NCBI GenBank assembly: GCA_029204225.1
Contig: MU835287.1
Span: 1 to 40,292 of the forward strand
Reading direction: 5' to 3'
Origin: Diphasiastrum complanatum
Taxonomy: Eukaryota; Streptophyta; Lycopodiopsida; Lycopodiales; Lycopodiaceae
DNA: 40,292 nt
The notes beneath the pieces are model-generated. The model worked only from the letters and a program-made list of their open reading frames with translations, was not told the DNA's origin and did no database searches. The position numbers were made by a program, and so were the translations under genes. Of the stretch, positions 1 through 9,788 are shown piece by piece; the first letter of the stretch is position 1, and each line of letters opens with the position of its first letter.

Positions 1-151
1 GCTTAGCATGCTAGATTGTGGTTAAGCCATATCTTCTGAACTAGATTGTTAATCAATATAGAATCAGGTTATTGTGCTAATCACAAAGCTTTAATTAGAT
101 CTATCATACTTGTGAATCTTCCCACACGTGTGAATTCTGGAAATTTTGTCA
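1..151 (+). repeat. 3' part of the 5' LTR of copia D1
   Basis: The window opens inside an LTR. It aligns by eye to 32191-32342 of the solo LTR: shared blocks include the run around 'atatcttctgaacta', the 'caatcacaaagctt' block and the terminal 'gtgtgaattctgg'. It ends in CA at 151, directly before the primer-binding site. Confidence 0.8.
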
Positions 152-163
152 TGGTATCAAATG
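152..163 (+). other. Primer-binding site, initiator tRNA-Met 3' end
   Basis: TGGTATCAAATG starts immediately after the LTR and matches TGGTATCAGAGC, the usual plant copia site complementary to the 3' end of initiator tRNA-Met, at ten of twelve positions. Confidence 0.75.
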
Positions 164-444
164 CCAAATTGAGTTTTGCATGCTAACATCTCTGATTGTC
201 AAGAAATTGAGAGTTAAATCAAGCAAAAAAGCAGTTTTGCACTTTTTCTTACCTTTCTCTGAAGTGTATTTGGATCAAATCAGATTGGAACTAAAATTTT
301 CAGACTGAAAAGTGGTAGTACAGAATTCTGAAATTCCGCACATGTGAAAATCAGAGATTTTCAGTCCCTTCTATCTCTTTGCTTGTAGATCCAAAGATAG
401 TGGTGTTATAGCTTGATGGAAAGCTTATGATCTGTACTCGAGCA

Positions 445-2393
445 TGGTGGAAGTGACAAAGCCCTCTTTGTCAAAGACAAGCATAAAGGAAGGAGTAAGA
501 ACCAGTTCTCTCAAGCATTTAACAAAGACAAAGCCAAAGATCGAGACAAAGATGGTGAAGAGGATGATACATCTCATCCCTCTACTTTAAAGGACCAAGA
601 AGAAGAAAGTGAAGTGTTTCTTCTGTGGCAAGAAGGGGCACAATTAAAACCAACTCAAGCAAGCTAATCTCTCCAAAGAGATTGAAGAAGATTCTGTTGC
701 AAGTGATGGAGAAGGATCACTTATGTTGTCCAGTTTTTCTTTATCACCTTTCAAGAAAGATGGAGCTTGGTACATAGATAGTGGAGCTTCTTCACATATG
801 TGCTGTTCAAAGGAGTCACTTGACTCAATTATACCTTACAAAGGACTCAAGAGATCTATTTACACTGCTAATGATCATGAGTGCTCTATAGAAGGGATTG
901 GCAACATTCCATTGAAACTTGCTTCTTCAAAAGTTCTTGCACTTTCAAAATGCTCTTTTCATTCCAAAACTTACAAAGAACTTAATTAGTGTGGGAAAGT
1001 TGCTTGATAATGGTTGTGATGTAAAGTTCAACTCCAATACTTGCTTTATCAAGAAAAAATAATGAGATCCTAGCTGATGGATCTAGATGTGGTCGAATTA
1101 TTAAGTTGAATTCTTATGAGAATGCAAATCTTTGTGAAGTTGCTTTGTTATCTAAGGAGGAGTTGTGGCATAGAAGGTTTGGGGCATCCTAACTTTAAAT
1201 CTATGTCTTCTATGGACAAGAAAGTGAAGGCTATTGGTCTTCCAAAATCTCTTTCCAAAGATTTCAAGCCTTGTGAGGCTTGTGCTATTGCAAAATCACA
1301 CAGAAAGCCATATCAGAAGTCTTTCATAAAGACTATTCATCCTTTGGAGCTTATACACTCGGATGTACATTTTTCCTCTTCTAAAAGTATTGGTGGTGCA
1401 ACATGTTTTGTCACCTTTATTGATGACTTTACTAGATATACTTGGTTGTATCTACTTTCTTCAAAAGCTATGGTATTTGATCACTTCTTAATCTTTAAAG
1501 CTTATGTTGAGAAACAGTTTTCTTCAAAGTTAAAGCTTTAAGATGTGATGGAGGAGGTGAATACATCTCCAACAAGTTTCATGAATATTGTGAAGGTGAA
1601 GGAATAAAGAGAGAGTTTTCTTGTGCTTATTCTCCATCTCAAAATGGAGTTGCTGAGAGGAAAAACGGATCTTTATGTGAATGTCCTAGAGCAATTCGAG
1701 TTGAAGCTTCTTTGCCTATTGAATATTGGAGTGAAGCTATAAATTGTGCAAACTATTTGTGCAATAGATTATCTCATAATGCACTTGCTGGAAAATCACC
1801 TTTTGAAGTCTTGTTTAAGAAGAAACCTAAGGTAGATCACCTTAGAGTTTTTTGTTGTACTTGCTTTGTTCATATGCCCTTGGAAACAAGAAAAGAGATG
1901 ATCCTAATTCTATTAAAGGATCATGATTGGATATGCATCCAACAAGAAATCTTATAGAATCTATGTTCCCTCCTCAACTACAATTGAGAGTAGGGACATT
2001 ATATTCCATGAGGATCAAAAATACATTCTTGAAGAGGCCGAGTTCAAAGATTCTCACAAAGATACTCCAATCATCACCCTTGAAGACTATCATAGAGAGA
2101 TAGGGTCGAGAATATAGGAGGAGTCACCTCAAATCTTTTCACCAAGGAGATCTTAAAGAGAAAGATTCGAGCCTAGGAGGCTTACTTATGAAGATAGAGG
2201 CAAGCAAGTGGAAATCAATTCCACTAATTCTGTTTATTTTATTTCACATGAGGAGCCAAAGGATGTATATGATGCACTCAACTCAAATGAATGGTACCTT
2301 GCCATGAAGGAGGAATATGATGCTTTGATGACCAACAAGACATGGGAGCTTGTGGTTGCAAGTGGGTTTTTCGAGTCAAGTATATCAGCATAG
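445..2393 (+). pseudogene. Gag-pol relic of copia D1 (gag C-terminus, protease, integrase, RT start)
   Basis: The reading starts in late gag (SDKALFVKDKHK at about 451) and reaches a CCHC knuckle, KCFFCGKKGHN, at about 612-645, where a stop follows and the last two zinc ligands are lost. The protease carries WYIDSGASSHM (about 767-800). Then come the pre-integrase motif ELWHRR near 1160, zinc-binding CEACAIAKSH near 1270, the integrase core IHSDVHFSSS (about 1350) and FIDDFTRYTW, CDGGGEY (about 1545), SQNGVAERK (about 1638), and the integrase C-terminus with DSRDIIFHE-like IESRDIIFHED (about 1985). RT stops after CKWVFRVKY at about 2380. Several frameshifts and stops separate these pieces. 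At about 2380-2390 the reading jumps to the last codons of pol (ANLGVMPRSMF), so about 1.3 kb of RT and RNase H is missing relative to copia C. It is inactive. Confidence 0.9.
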
Positions 2394-2457
2394 AGCCAAT
2401 CTTGGAGTAATGCCAAGATCCATGTTTAAGTCAATATAGATTGTTTTTAGGAGAAAT

Positions 2458-2810
2458 GTTGAAATGGAAAAATAATCCATCTTGACTTTAGCCTTGCTAC
2501 AAATATTGTACCATGCAAGTATGTTGTTCGTAAATGCAAAATGCCAAGTTTGGCCTAGATAAAACTCGAGCTACATGGATATGTCATATCCAGAATGATG
2601 AGTACAACTTGCATATAGATTGTAGACATAGAATTAGCAAAATTATGCTAGTAAAAACTCATGGCAATTCATATGCATTAATTGTAAGTGATCCATAGTG
2701 ACATGCAAGGTATGCACAAAGTGTAATGGACACATGCATGATGATTTGTACATTTCTAGTTAGAACTAGGACACTTGGAAAAAGTTGATAGAGATTCATG
2801 CATGAGAAGT
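2458..2810 (+). repeat. Truncated 3' LTR of copia D1, with purine tract
   Basis: TTAGGAGAAA (2448-2457) is the polypurine tract and TGTTGAAATGG opens the LTR. The stretch around 'ccatagtgacatgcaa' and 'taatggacacatgcatg' (2693-2740) matches the solo LTR near 31770-31820. Similarity to the LTR is lost at about 2808, where integrase coding sequence of element E starts on the other strand. Confidence 0.75.
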
Positions 2811-4421
2811 GACAAATCGTCTGTGAAAGTGATGAAATAGTAGGCTCTTCCAATTGAATTAACTTCCACTGGTGTGCACATGTCATTGTGTATCAATCTC
2901 AATGTCTCCTTTGCCCTTCTTGTAGCTTATCTGACATAGGGTCTTTTTGTCATCTTGCCCTTAAGACAGGTATCGCAATTTTGGCACAACTCTGCCTTGC
3001 TGATAGTGCAGTTCCTTATAAGGCCCTTTTTTGCCAGCTTGCAAAGTTTTTGGTAGGATATGTAACCTACCCCTCCTGTGCCATACATCATCGTCATCAT
3101 CTTCTTCGGCTATGAAGAGCTGCTCTGCATCTCCCGCCACACTGTTGCATTTTAGCTTGTAGAGGTTGCCTACTCGTTCACCTGTGGCAATCGTTGCTCT
3201 ATCGGTGGTCAGCTCGCATATATCTCTTTCAAATGAAATCCTTATTCCCATCTTGGTGATTTTGCTGACTGAGAGTAAGTTTCGTCCTATCGCTGGTGCA
3301 TACAAAACATTCTTTACGATGCCTCATCCAGCAGGCTACAGCCCGATGGTTAACTCTCCTATGCCAACTGCCATAACATACGTATTGTTCCCCATGAAGA
3401 TCTGTGGGTGGATTGAGATCCTCAATCCTGCGGAATATCCTTGCATCATGGGTCATGTGCGAAGTTGCCCCTGAATCTAGATACCATTGTGTGTCAGGTT
3501 CAAATTCGTCATCTGGTGTCTCCTCCTGGTTTCTGTTGGGCTTGGTGGTCGTCTTTACCCCAGCCATGAGTGACCATTCGTCTATCATGGTGAGCGCACT
3601 TTCTCCTGGTTCAACTTCTCCCTCATCAGCCATATTTGTGGCTTCCTTTATCTGCAATCCCTTGACATGCGCCTTGATTGGGCAATTATTCAAGACACTG
3701 TTGTCACAAAGAAAACACTTTCTTTCCCCTTTTCTTGAATTCCTTCCTTCCTTTCTTCTGCTTTGTAGGTGCCCCTTTTACTAAGAGGGCATGCTCTTGT
3801 ATAGGCTGGGGCCTCACCTTGGAGCGTCTGAGATCAGCTTCAAGTACTCTCCGTATGGCTACTTGAAGGTTCAGGTCATTCTCTCGTTCTTCTGCAAAAT
3901 GGCCCTCCATAGATGCGATGAGGGGCTCAAAGAAGGATGGCAACCCTACCACGAACATGCAGGCTAGTTGCTTTTCCTCATTGACAAATCCCATCGCTGC
4001 CAATTTACGAGAAGTTTGTCTGAAACGCTCAGCATAGGTTGCAATTGGTTCACCTTCTCCAGCCTGCATACTAGTGAGCTCTCTATGCAAGATTATGCGT
4101 GAACCAAGTCCCGTGCCCTGATATAGCTCCTTCAAATGCTCCCACACGCCATTAGGGGTGACCTCATCCTGGATCTGTGATCCAACGAGACTGCTGAGGG
4201 AAAGGCAGATCATAGTATATGCCTACCTGAAACGATCCCTAAAAATATCCTGGCGTTCAGTAATCTCCTGCAGGCTCACGCTCTGACCCCGTCACAATGT
4301 CCCACAGGCCTCGCTCCTTCAGGAGAATCTTCATGCACCACGACCAGTCGCTGTAGTTGTCACCTTCCAAGCGCTCTAAGCTCTGTGGGTCGAACACCAA
4401 CTGAGTGGATCTTTGAGCCAT
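2811..4421 (-). pseudogene. Ty1/copia element E: gag, protease, start of integrase
   Basis: Minus-strand copia of a family different from D1. Gag starts with MAQRSTQLVFDPQSLERLEG (ATG at 4419-4421), contains NYSDWSWCMKILLKERGLWD, and after a frameshift near 4290 continues as the gag core (4213-3704; VWEHLKELYQGTGLGSR, LTSMQAGEGEPIATYAERF). A zinc knuckle CFLCDN...NCPIKAH follows near 3700 but lacks the histidine. Protease WYLDSGATSHMTH lies near 3450. The pre-integrase part has RNLLSVSKITKMGI and VWHRR (about 3080), then the zinc ligands CQNCDTCLKGKM (about 2975). Integrase begins with LIHNDMCTP and YYFITFTDDLS, and ends at about 2811. RT and RNase H are absent. At least three frameshifts and two stops make it inactive. 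Confidence 0.88.
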
Positions 4422-4527
4422 CGCTTCCTCTTTGCGGATTTATCTCCTTGTCTTGCTCTTGGATGTCACGTCTCAGAGATCATGCTTTGTATTGGTCCAA
4501 ATCTTTCCATGTTCTGATGCTAATGAT

Positions 4528-4559
4528 GCGCAGCGGAAGCAGGCGGTGGGCCCATAACC
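4528..4559 (-). other. Primer-binding site for a 39-nt fragment of initiator tRNA-Met
   Basis: The + strand here reads like the 5' half of plant initiator tRNA-Met: GCGCAGCGGAAGC (4528-4540) and GGTGGGCCCATAACC (4545-4559) are identical to the tRNA as I know it, with AGGC in place of GT between them. The match ends at tRNA nucleotide 39. On the minus strand, which is the coding strand of element E, this is a PBS two bases downstream of the LTR end (CGCTAACA then AA). Half-tRNA priming of this kind is established for Drosophila copia and yeast Ty5. Confidence 0.7.
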
Positions 4560-4744
4560 TTTGTTAGCGTACATTAACTTCACACCAAGAATCAATCAAT
4601 CGATTGCACAAGGGAATCACTCACACAAATGATCACAATGCAGAAGAGATAACTTTGATATATTAGATAACTTGGAATGCCAGTAATGGCTACACAAAAG
4701 AAAAAAAAGGCGTATTCCAAAATGTCTGAGACACATAGACACTT

Positions 4745-4808
4745 GAGCAGAAGGACGATAGACTACTATATCTTTAGAGCAGAAGGACGATAGACTACTA
4801 TATCTTTA
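4745..4808 (+). repeat. 32-bp tandem duplication in left palindrome arm
   Basis: The unit that begins GAGCAGAAGGACGATAG is present twice, at 4745 and 4777, period 32. The right palindrome arm has a single longer copy with a different short internal duplication. Confidence 0.85.
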
Positions 4809-4819
4809 GATTACTCTGT

Positions 4820-4945
4820 GTGAGTTACATTTTCAGCAATGATATTGATATCTATTTACTCCTTTATGGTGCGATCAGCCATGTGAGTTACATTTTCAGC
4901 AATGCTATTGATATCTATTTACTCCTTTATGGTGCGATCAGCCAC
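4820..4945 (+). repeat. 63-bp tandem duplication in left palindrome arm
   Basis: The unit that begins GTGAGTTACATTTTCAGC occurs at 4820 and 4883, period 63, with one clear substitution (GATATT/GCTATT). The right arm has one copy, which accounts for most of the length difference between arms. Confidence 0.85.
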
Positions 4946-5361
4946 TTGAAACCTGTATGAAAGAGGCCCGGGGGCTAACCAAGTTTTTATGTAATGACTA
5001 GCCCTAGGCACGGGACAGAGATGATGATGTGGGCAATCAAAAGGGGCCGTTGACCTGCTCCACTGTTCAAATGACTGATCGGACCATAAAGGAGTAAATA
5101 GATATCAATAGCATTGCTGAAAATGTAACTCAGACAGAGTAATCTAAAGATATAGCAGTCATATAGCAGTCTATCGTCCTTCTGCTCAAGTGTCTCAGAC
5201 ATTTTGGAATACGCCTTTTTTTAATTTTCTGTAGCCATTATTGGCATTCCAAGTTATCTAATATATCAGAGTTATCTGTTTTGCATTGTGATCATTTGTG
5301 TGAGTGATCCCTTGTGCAATCGATTGATTGATTCTTGGTGTGAAGTTAATGTACGCTAACA

Positions 5362-6194
5362 ATAGAAGCGATATAGTGGTGTAGATTCTAGAATTTAAGT
5401 TTGCGTCTTCCATGAAAGATTTAGTGAGTATTAAATAAAATGGCCTCGCATCTTCGAGAAATCTCTCACACGTGAGCTTGGCCCAATCACTTTTTGACAC
5501 ATGGTAAATGGGTAAAACAACACCTATACTCTATAGATTGCCATATGTGGTGCTGAACACCAAGTTGTTTACCTTATATTCATGGACTTACTTTTAGAGC
5601 ATCACTACATGGCCAATGGTGCTCCCTAACTAGTTCACCCCCAAGCCAAGTGAATGAATACAACAGAGGAGAGAATCTTGGCTCATGAATCTTTGCCCAT
5701 CCCACACTCTTGGGCCCTCATTGAGCTTGAGAGACACTGCCCTCGAAGTTAAAGCGTGATTAAATCAAAATGTCATATAGTTTTGGATTGACACAAGTAA
5801 GCTAGGTGGCAAATATGGATTGACCTTCACATCACAAAAACTTTCTCAATATGTAGGCCTATGATACCACCCATAAATATCCATGCATGTGTCGAATTGC
5901 ACGTTACTTTTAACAAAATGTGTATAAAATTAGCTAGAGAAAAAATTCAGTTTTAAGATGGTATTTTAAGTTTGTGTGGGTGTGGATAACCTGCCAAGAG
6001 CAAGTTTTTTAAACAATGGTAATTTCTTGTTAACCCGAAATGGCCATCAGACTCAGCCGACACCCCCAGTAAATCTTAAAGGCACTGCCCATGCATTTTG
6101 TACCTGCAAGCTGCCAATGCGTCACGTGGCATGTGGGCATGAGCATGGACAACAAATGCCCACCAGATTTTCGGTGGCCCTCATTTATATGGGG
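5362..6194. other. Intergenic, no gene seen
   Basis: Between the palindromic LTR block and the GST upstream repeats I find no coding signal with recognisable motifs. The segment contains an ABRE-type box CACGTGGC at 6123-6130 but no other clear element. Confidence 0.6.
6123..6130 (+). promoter_or_regulatory. G-box/ABRE-like CACGTGGC upstream of GST
   Basis: CACGTGGC is the core bound by bZIP/ABF factors in plants. It lies about 720 bp upstream of the GST start codon, and a second CACGTG is at 6352-6357. Function here is inferred from motif and position only. Confidence 0.3.
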
Positions 6195-6201
6195 ACAACT
6201 G

Positions 6202-6380
6202 AAATTTTTTGGCGGTTTTAGATGCATGAGCATGACAGTGTTTGCATCCAAATTTTTGGCGATTCATGACACTCAAGCATGGAAATTTTTGGTGGTTCCT
6301 AATGCTCAAGCACTGGCAAGTGCCCGCACTCAAACTTTTGGCGGTTCCAAACACGTGAGCACCAAATTTTTTGGTGGGCC
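6202..6380 (+). repeat. Degenerate repeat of AAATTTTTGGCGGTT, five copies
   Basis: Variants of AAATTTTTGGYGGTTCC recur at about 6202, 6248, 6283, 6331 and 6363, often followed by a GAGCA/AAGCA block. Intervals alternate roughly 47, 34, 48 and 31 bp. The cluster is 470-650 bp upstream of the GST start codon. It is too diverged to be a recent expansion. Confidence 0.6.
6352..6357 (+). promoter_or_regulatory. Second CACGTG box upstream of GST
   Basis: A palindromic CACGTG lies inside the repeat cluster, about 490 bp upstream of the GST start codon. Regulatory role is inferred. Confidence 0.25.
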
Positions 6381-6700
6381 TCCAAATTTACGCACACATG
6401 CACGCACAAGTTATAATTAATTTAATGCTGTTTTATTATATGTGAAAAATTCGTTAAAAGTGAGAAATGCGTATGGGATAAGAGGCCACATGTCAATCAC
6501 ATGGTAGAACCAATCACATGTGCTTGGGCAGAAACCTTGCACAAGTTTATGTGAATAAAAACTTAAATTTTTAGTTAAAAAACCAACGTGTATATGTGAT
6601 GGAGCGGGGCTCCAAAGGCCCCAAGGGAGACCCACGAGAGACGTGCGGAGTAAGTAATAGAGTGGGTCTGACACGATCAACTTCATTCTTTTGTTCAACC

Positions 6701-6710
6701 TATTATATCT
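6701..6710 (+). promoter_or_regulatory. Candidate TATA box of the GST gene
   Basis: TATTATATCT lies 148 bp upstream of the ATG, a reasonable distance for a short 5' leader. A weaker alternative, GTATAT at about 6795, is too close to the start codon. Confidence 0.35.
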
Positions 6711-6830
6711 CCAGTTCAAGCTCGTAGCCTTGCTTCTATCAGTCTGTCAGATCTGTCTTATTGCCTCGGCTTTCGTTGTTTTGTTTTGATCCTCGTATAT
6801 CCAACGAACCACGCAGTTTTTAGAATTTGA

Positions 6831-7643
<813 letters not shown>

Positions 7644-8270
7644 GCATACCGCATGTGCTTAGAAGTCAGAACAAAGATGAAAGAATGGACGAGAGTAAAA
7701 GCGTGCACATAGAGGCAGTTTGTCTTGAATCCTGTCTCGAAGGCTATATTTTCCCTTCGTGTGTAGACATTTCTTTTCAATCAATGTATCAATTTTTGAA
7801 GTACTTGATCTTGGTTGCACTGCGTCTAATAAGAAAAGGGGACGGGATTAGGGCATTTCTCATTATTTAAGCTTTTCTTTTTTCCCGGGTGGGGTGGTGA
7901 GGTGTTGTATACTGTTTGAGTTGGTCATAGAGCAATGGTGATAATTTAAGCAAAAGATGTAAATTATTGGCCAACATCCTTGTGTTAGTGTAGATCAATT
8001 ATTAGGGTAATATTTTCAAAATAGGTTTATTATAAGACGGGAATATAATTCCATAAGAAAACCATATTAAAAAAATATAATGAATACTATAGAAAACTAT
8101 AAACATTTCTAAAAAATAATAATATGATCAAAATTTTTGAAAAGAAACATATATTTTAGTTAAAGTTAGGCTAGCCTATATTTAGGACGTTGTTAGATCT
8201 AAGAACGTCTTAATTAGAATAGTAGAACTAAAAAAGTAGAATACTTTTGCTTTTGATAGCATCAAATTTA
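7644..8270. other. GST 3' flank, AT-rich spacer
   Basis: This probably includes the GST 3' UTR; an AATAAG near 7828 could serve as a weak polyadenylation signal. Beyond about 7920 it is AT-rich with no coding signal. Confidence 0.5.
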
Positions 8271-8640
8271 GAGTTCATATGAAGAAGATATTCAAAGCGG
8301 AAGAAAAGAGAATAATATACTGACAGGCCTAATTCCTCTATTCTGGGTCCAAAATCAACATGTTAGAATAGGGACAACCATGTAAATTTTGGTTGGCTTT
8401 ATGTATCAGCCCAAACACAGAGTTCATATAAAAAAGATATTCAAAGCGGAAGAAAAGAGAATAATATACTGACAGGCCTATTCTGGACAAAATCAACATG
8501 TCAATATGGACAACCATATAAATTCTGGTTAGCTCTCATAAAACTAAGTGATTTTGCTTTATGTGCCAGCCAATCAAAGTTCATATAAAGAAGATATTTA
8601 AAGTTGAAGAAATAGAAAATAGTGGTAAGAGGTCTAAAAT
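8271..8640 (+). repeat. Tandem repeat of about 150 bp, two full and one partial copy
   Basis: The unit opens GAGTTCATATRAARAAGATATTCAAAG. Copies start at 8271, 8420 and about 8577, with periods of 149 and about 157. The first two also share 'gaataatatactgacaggcct', the CAACATGT block and the GACAACCAT block. A further degenerate start (GAGCTCATACTGAAAAGATA) lies near 8749. Confidence 0.8.
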
Positions 8641-8779
8641 GCTTAATTAGGGGTCACATTATGAATTTCTTTTTCAAAACTAATCATATATATAGTCGAT
8701 GCAAAGAGCTTGAAAAATAGAGCAATATTGATTTGTGTCATTTGAATCTGAGCTCATACTGAAAAGATATTTAACTTTA

Positions 8780-9788
8780 GAGCAAGTTAAGAAATTCTAT
8801 AAACACCGTAAAAATTCATCTATGTGAAAGGATCTTAAAAAATAATCTCAGTCAAACTGAAACCAAATATAGTAATCCATATACTTGATGGAACCATCTT
8901 GAAGAGTACTAAAATATATTGTAATCATGACTTTTTGAAATTGAGGTCATTATTTTAATCATTAGGGGAAATACGGGCTCAAAATGGGCCATTTAAGAAG
9001 TTTGACTATAGAGAAAGAGTAACAAGAGAGAGAAGACTTCTGGCAACATCAATGCTCATTTTTTATGATTCCGGACCTACCTGCCGCCCAACTTATATGG
9101 TTAACATGTAGCCTTTAATTTTCATTATCTCCATTTTTTATCAAACTAAGTGAATAGGAGTTGTAGGATCTGATCTACAGGTGTTTAAGCCTCTAAAACC
9201 AAGATCAAGTCACCTGACATTCGATTCAAAGCAAGTTTTGGAGACAATATCAAGGAGTAGCATTCAAGCAGTGAAGAGTTAGAAGGATCAACTTTTTGGA
9301 GCTGATTTAGGATGTTCTCAGGTGTATGAGAGACCTCCTAAAAGTGATTTAGGTTCAATACAAAGCATTTTGCATTTACTCATCATAAAGATCAATTTTT
9401 TTGTCAAAATTGTAATCTGTTTAGCTTGTGCTTGGAAAGTAGATTGTTTTGATTCTTATATAAAGGTTCAATCTAATCTTATAAGAGTGATTTAGAGTGG
9501 CATTTACGTGCAATTATATCACTGCTTTTCTCAGGTTGATTGGATCTTTATAAGCCTTGTGAAGTTTAGATCGAGGAGGAGTCAATTTGGAACATTTTTC
9601 TACATCAAGCAAGCTAGTTTTAATTTGTATCTTTTTCAATAGAATTGATTGAGATCAAGATAAAATAGCATCATGTTGAGAATTCATTTGTTGATCATTC
9701 TCAGGTCCGTAGATAGTGGGATAGATAGTACCTGCATCCTTTCTATTGTGTATCCATTCTTAGAGATCAATCTCTTGTTTAGGGGAGG
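8780..9788. other. AT-rich spacer, possible 5' region of copia B
   Basis: No gene is seen. It should contain the 5' LTR and leader of copia B, but I find no match to the 3' LTR start of B (18739) and no recognisable tRNA-Met primer-binding site. A TATA-like TTATATAAAGG lies at about 9457. The 5' LTR is therefore either lost or too diverged to recognise by eye. Confidence 0.4.

Larger units (their letters stand above)
1..2810 (+). mobile_element. Ty1/copia element D1, internally deleted, 3' LTR truncated
   Basis: The order LTR end, primer-binding site, gag, protease, integrase, start of RT, purine tract, LTR start defines a Ty1/copia element on the + strand. Two internal deletions are visible: the N-terminal half of gag, and nearly all of RT plus RNase H. 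The 3' LTR is cut at about 2810, where a minus-strand copia fragment begins. Its LTR ends match the solo LTR at 31554-32342, so both are one family, called D here. The coding part resembles copia C at 13803-17771. Boundaries are exact at the 5' LTR/PBS and 3' LTR start, approximate at the right truncation. Confidence 0.88.
4562..5361 (-). repeat. 800-bp palindromic LTR-like block of copia E
   Basis: The block starts TGTTAGCGTAC on the + strand and ends GTACGCTAACA. Its outer parts are long inverted copies of each other, about 4562-4970 against 5361-5065, with a GC-rich centre (about 4971-5060) that does not pair. Its left end, read on the minus strand, is the 3' end of the 5' LTR of E, since the PBS follows. 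The right end is not followed by a PBS, and the flanks (acctt, ataga) show no target duplication. It may be an LTR with giant inverted repeats or two LTR fragments joined in opposite orientation. Confidence 0.65.

Noticed and set aside
4528-4559. Possible initiator tRNA-Met gene on the + strand
   Set aside because: Only the D-arm and anticodon part match; acceptor stem, T-arm and 3' end are absent, and the position is exactly that of a PBS after an LTR end.
9180-9788. 5' LTR of copia B
   Set aside because: A TATA-like word exists, but there is no match to the 3' LTR start at 18739 and no PBS, so no LTR is called.
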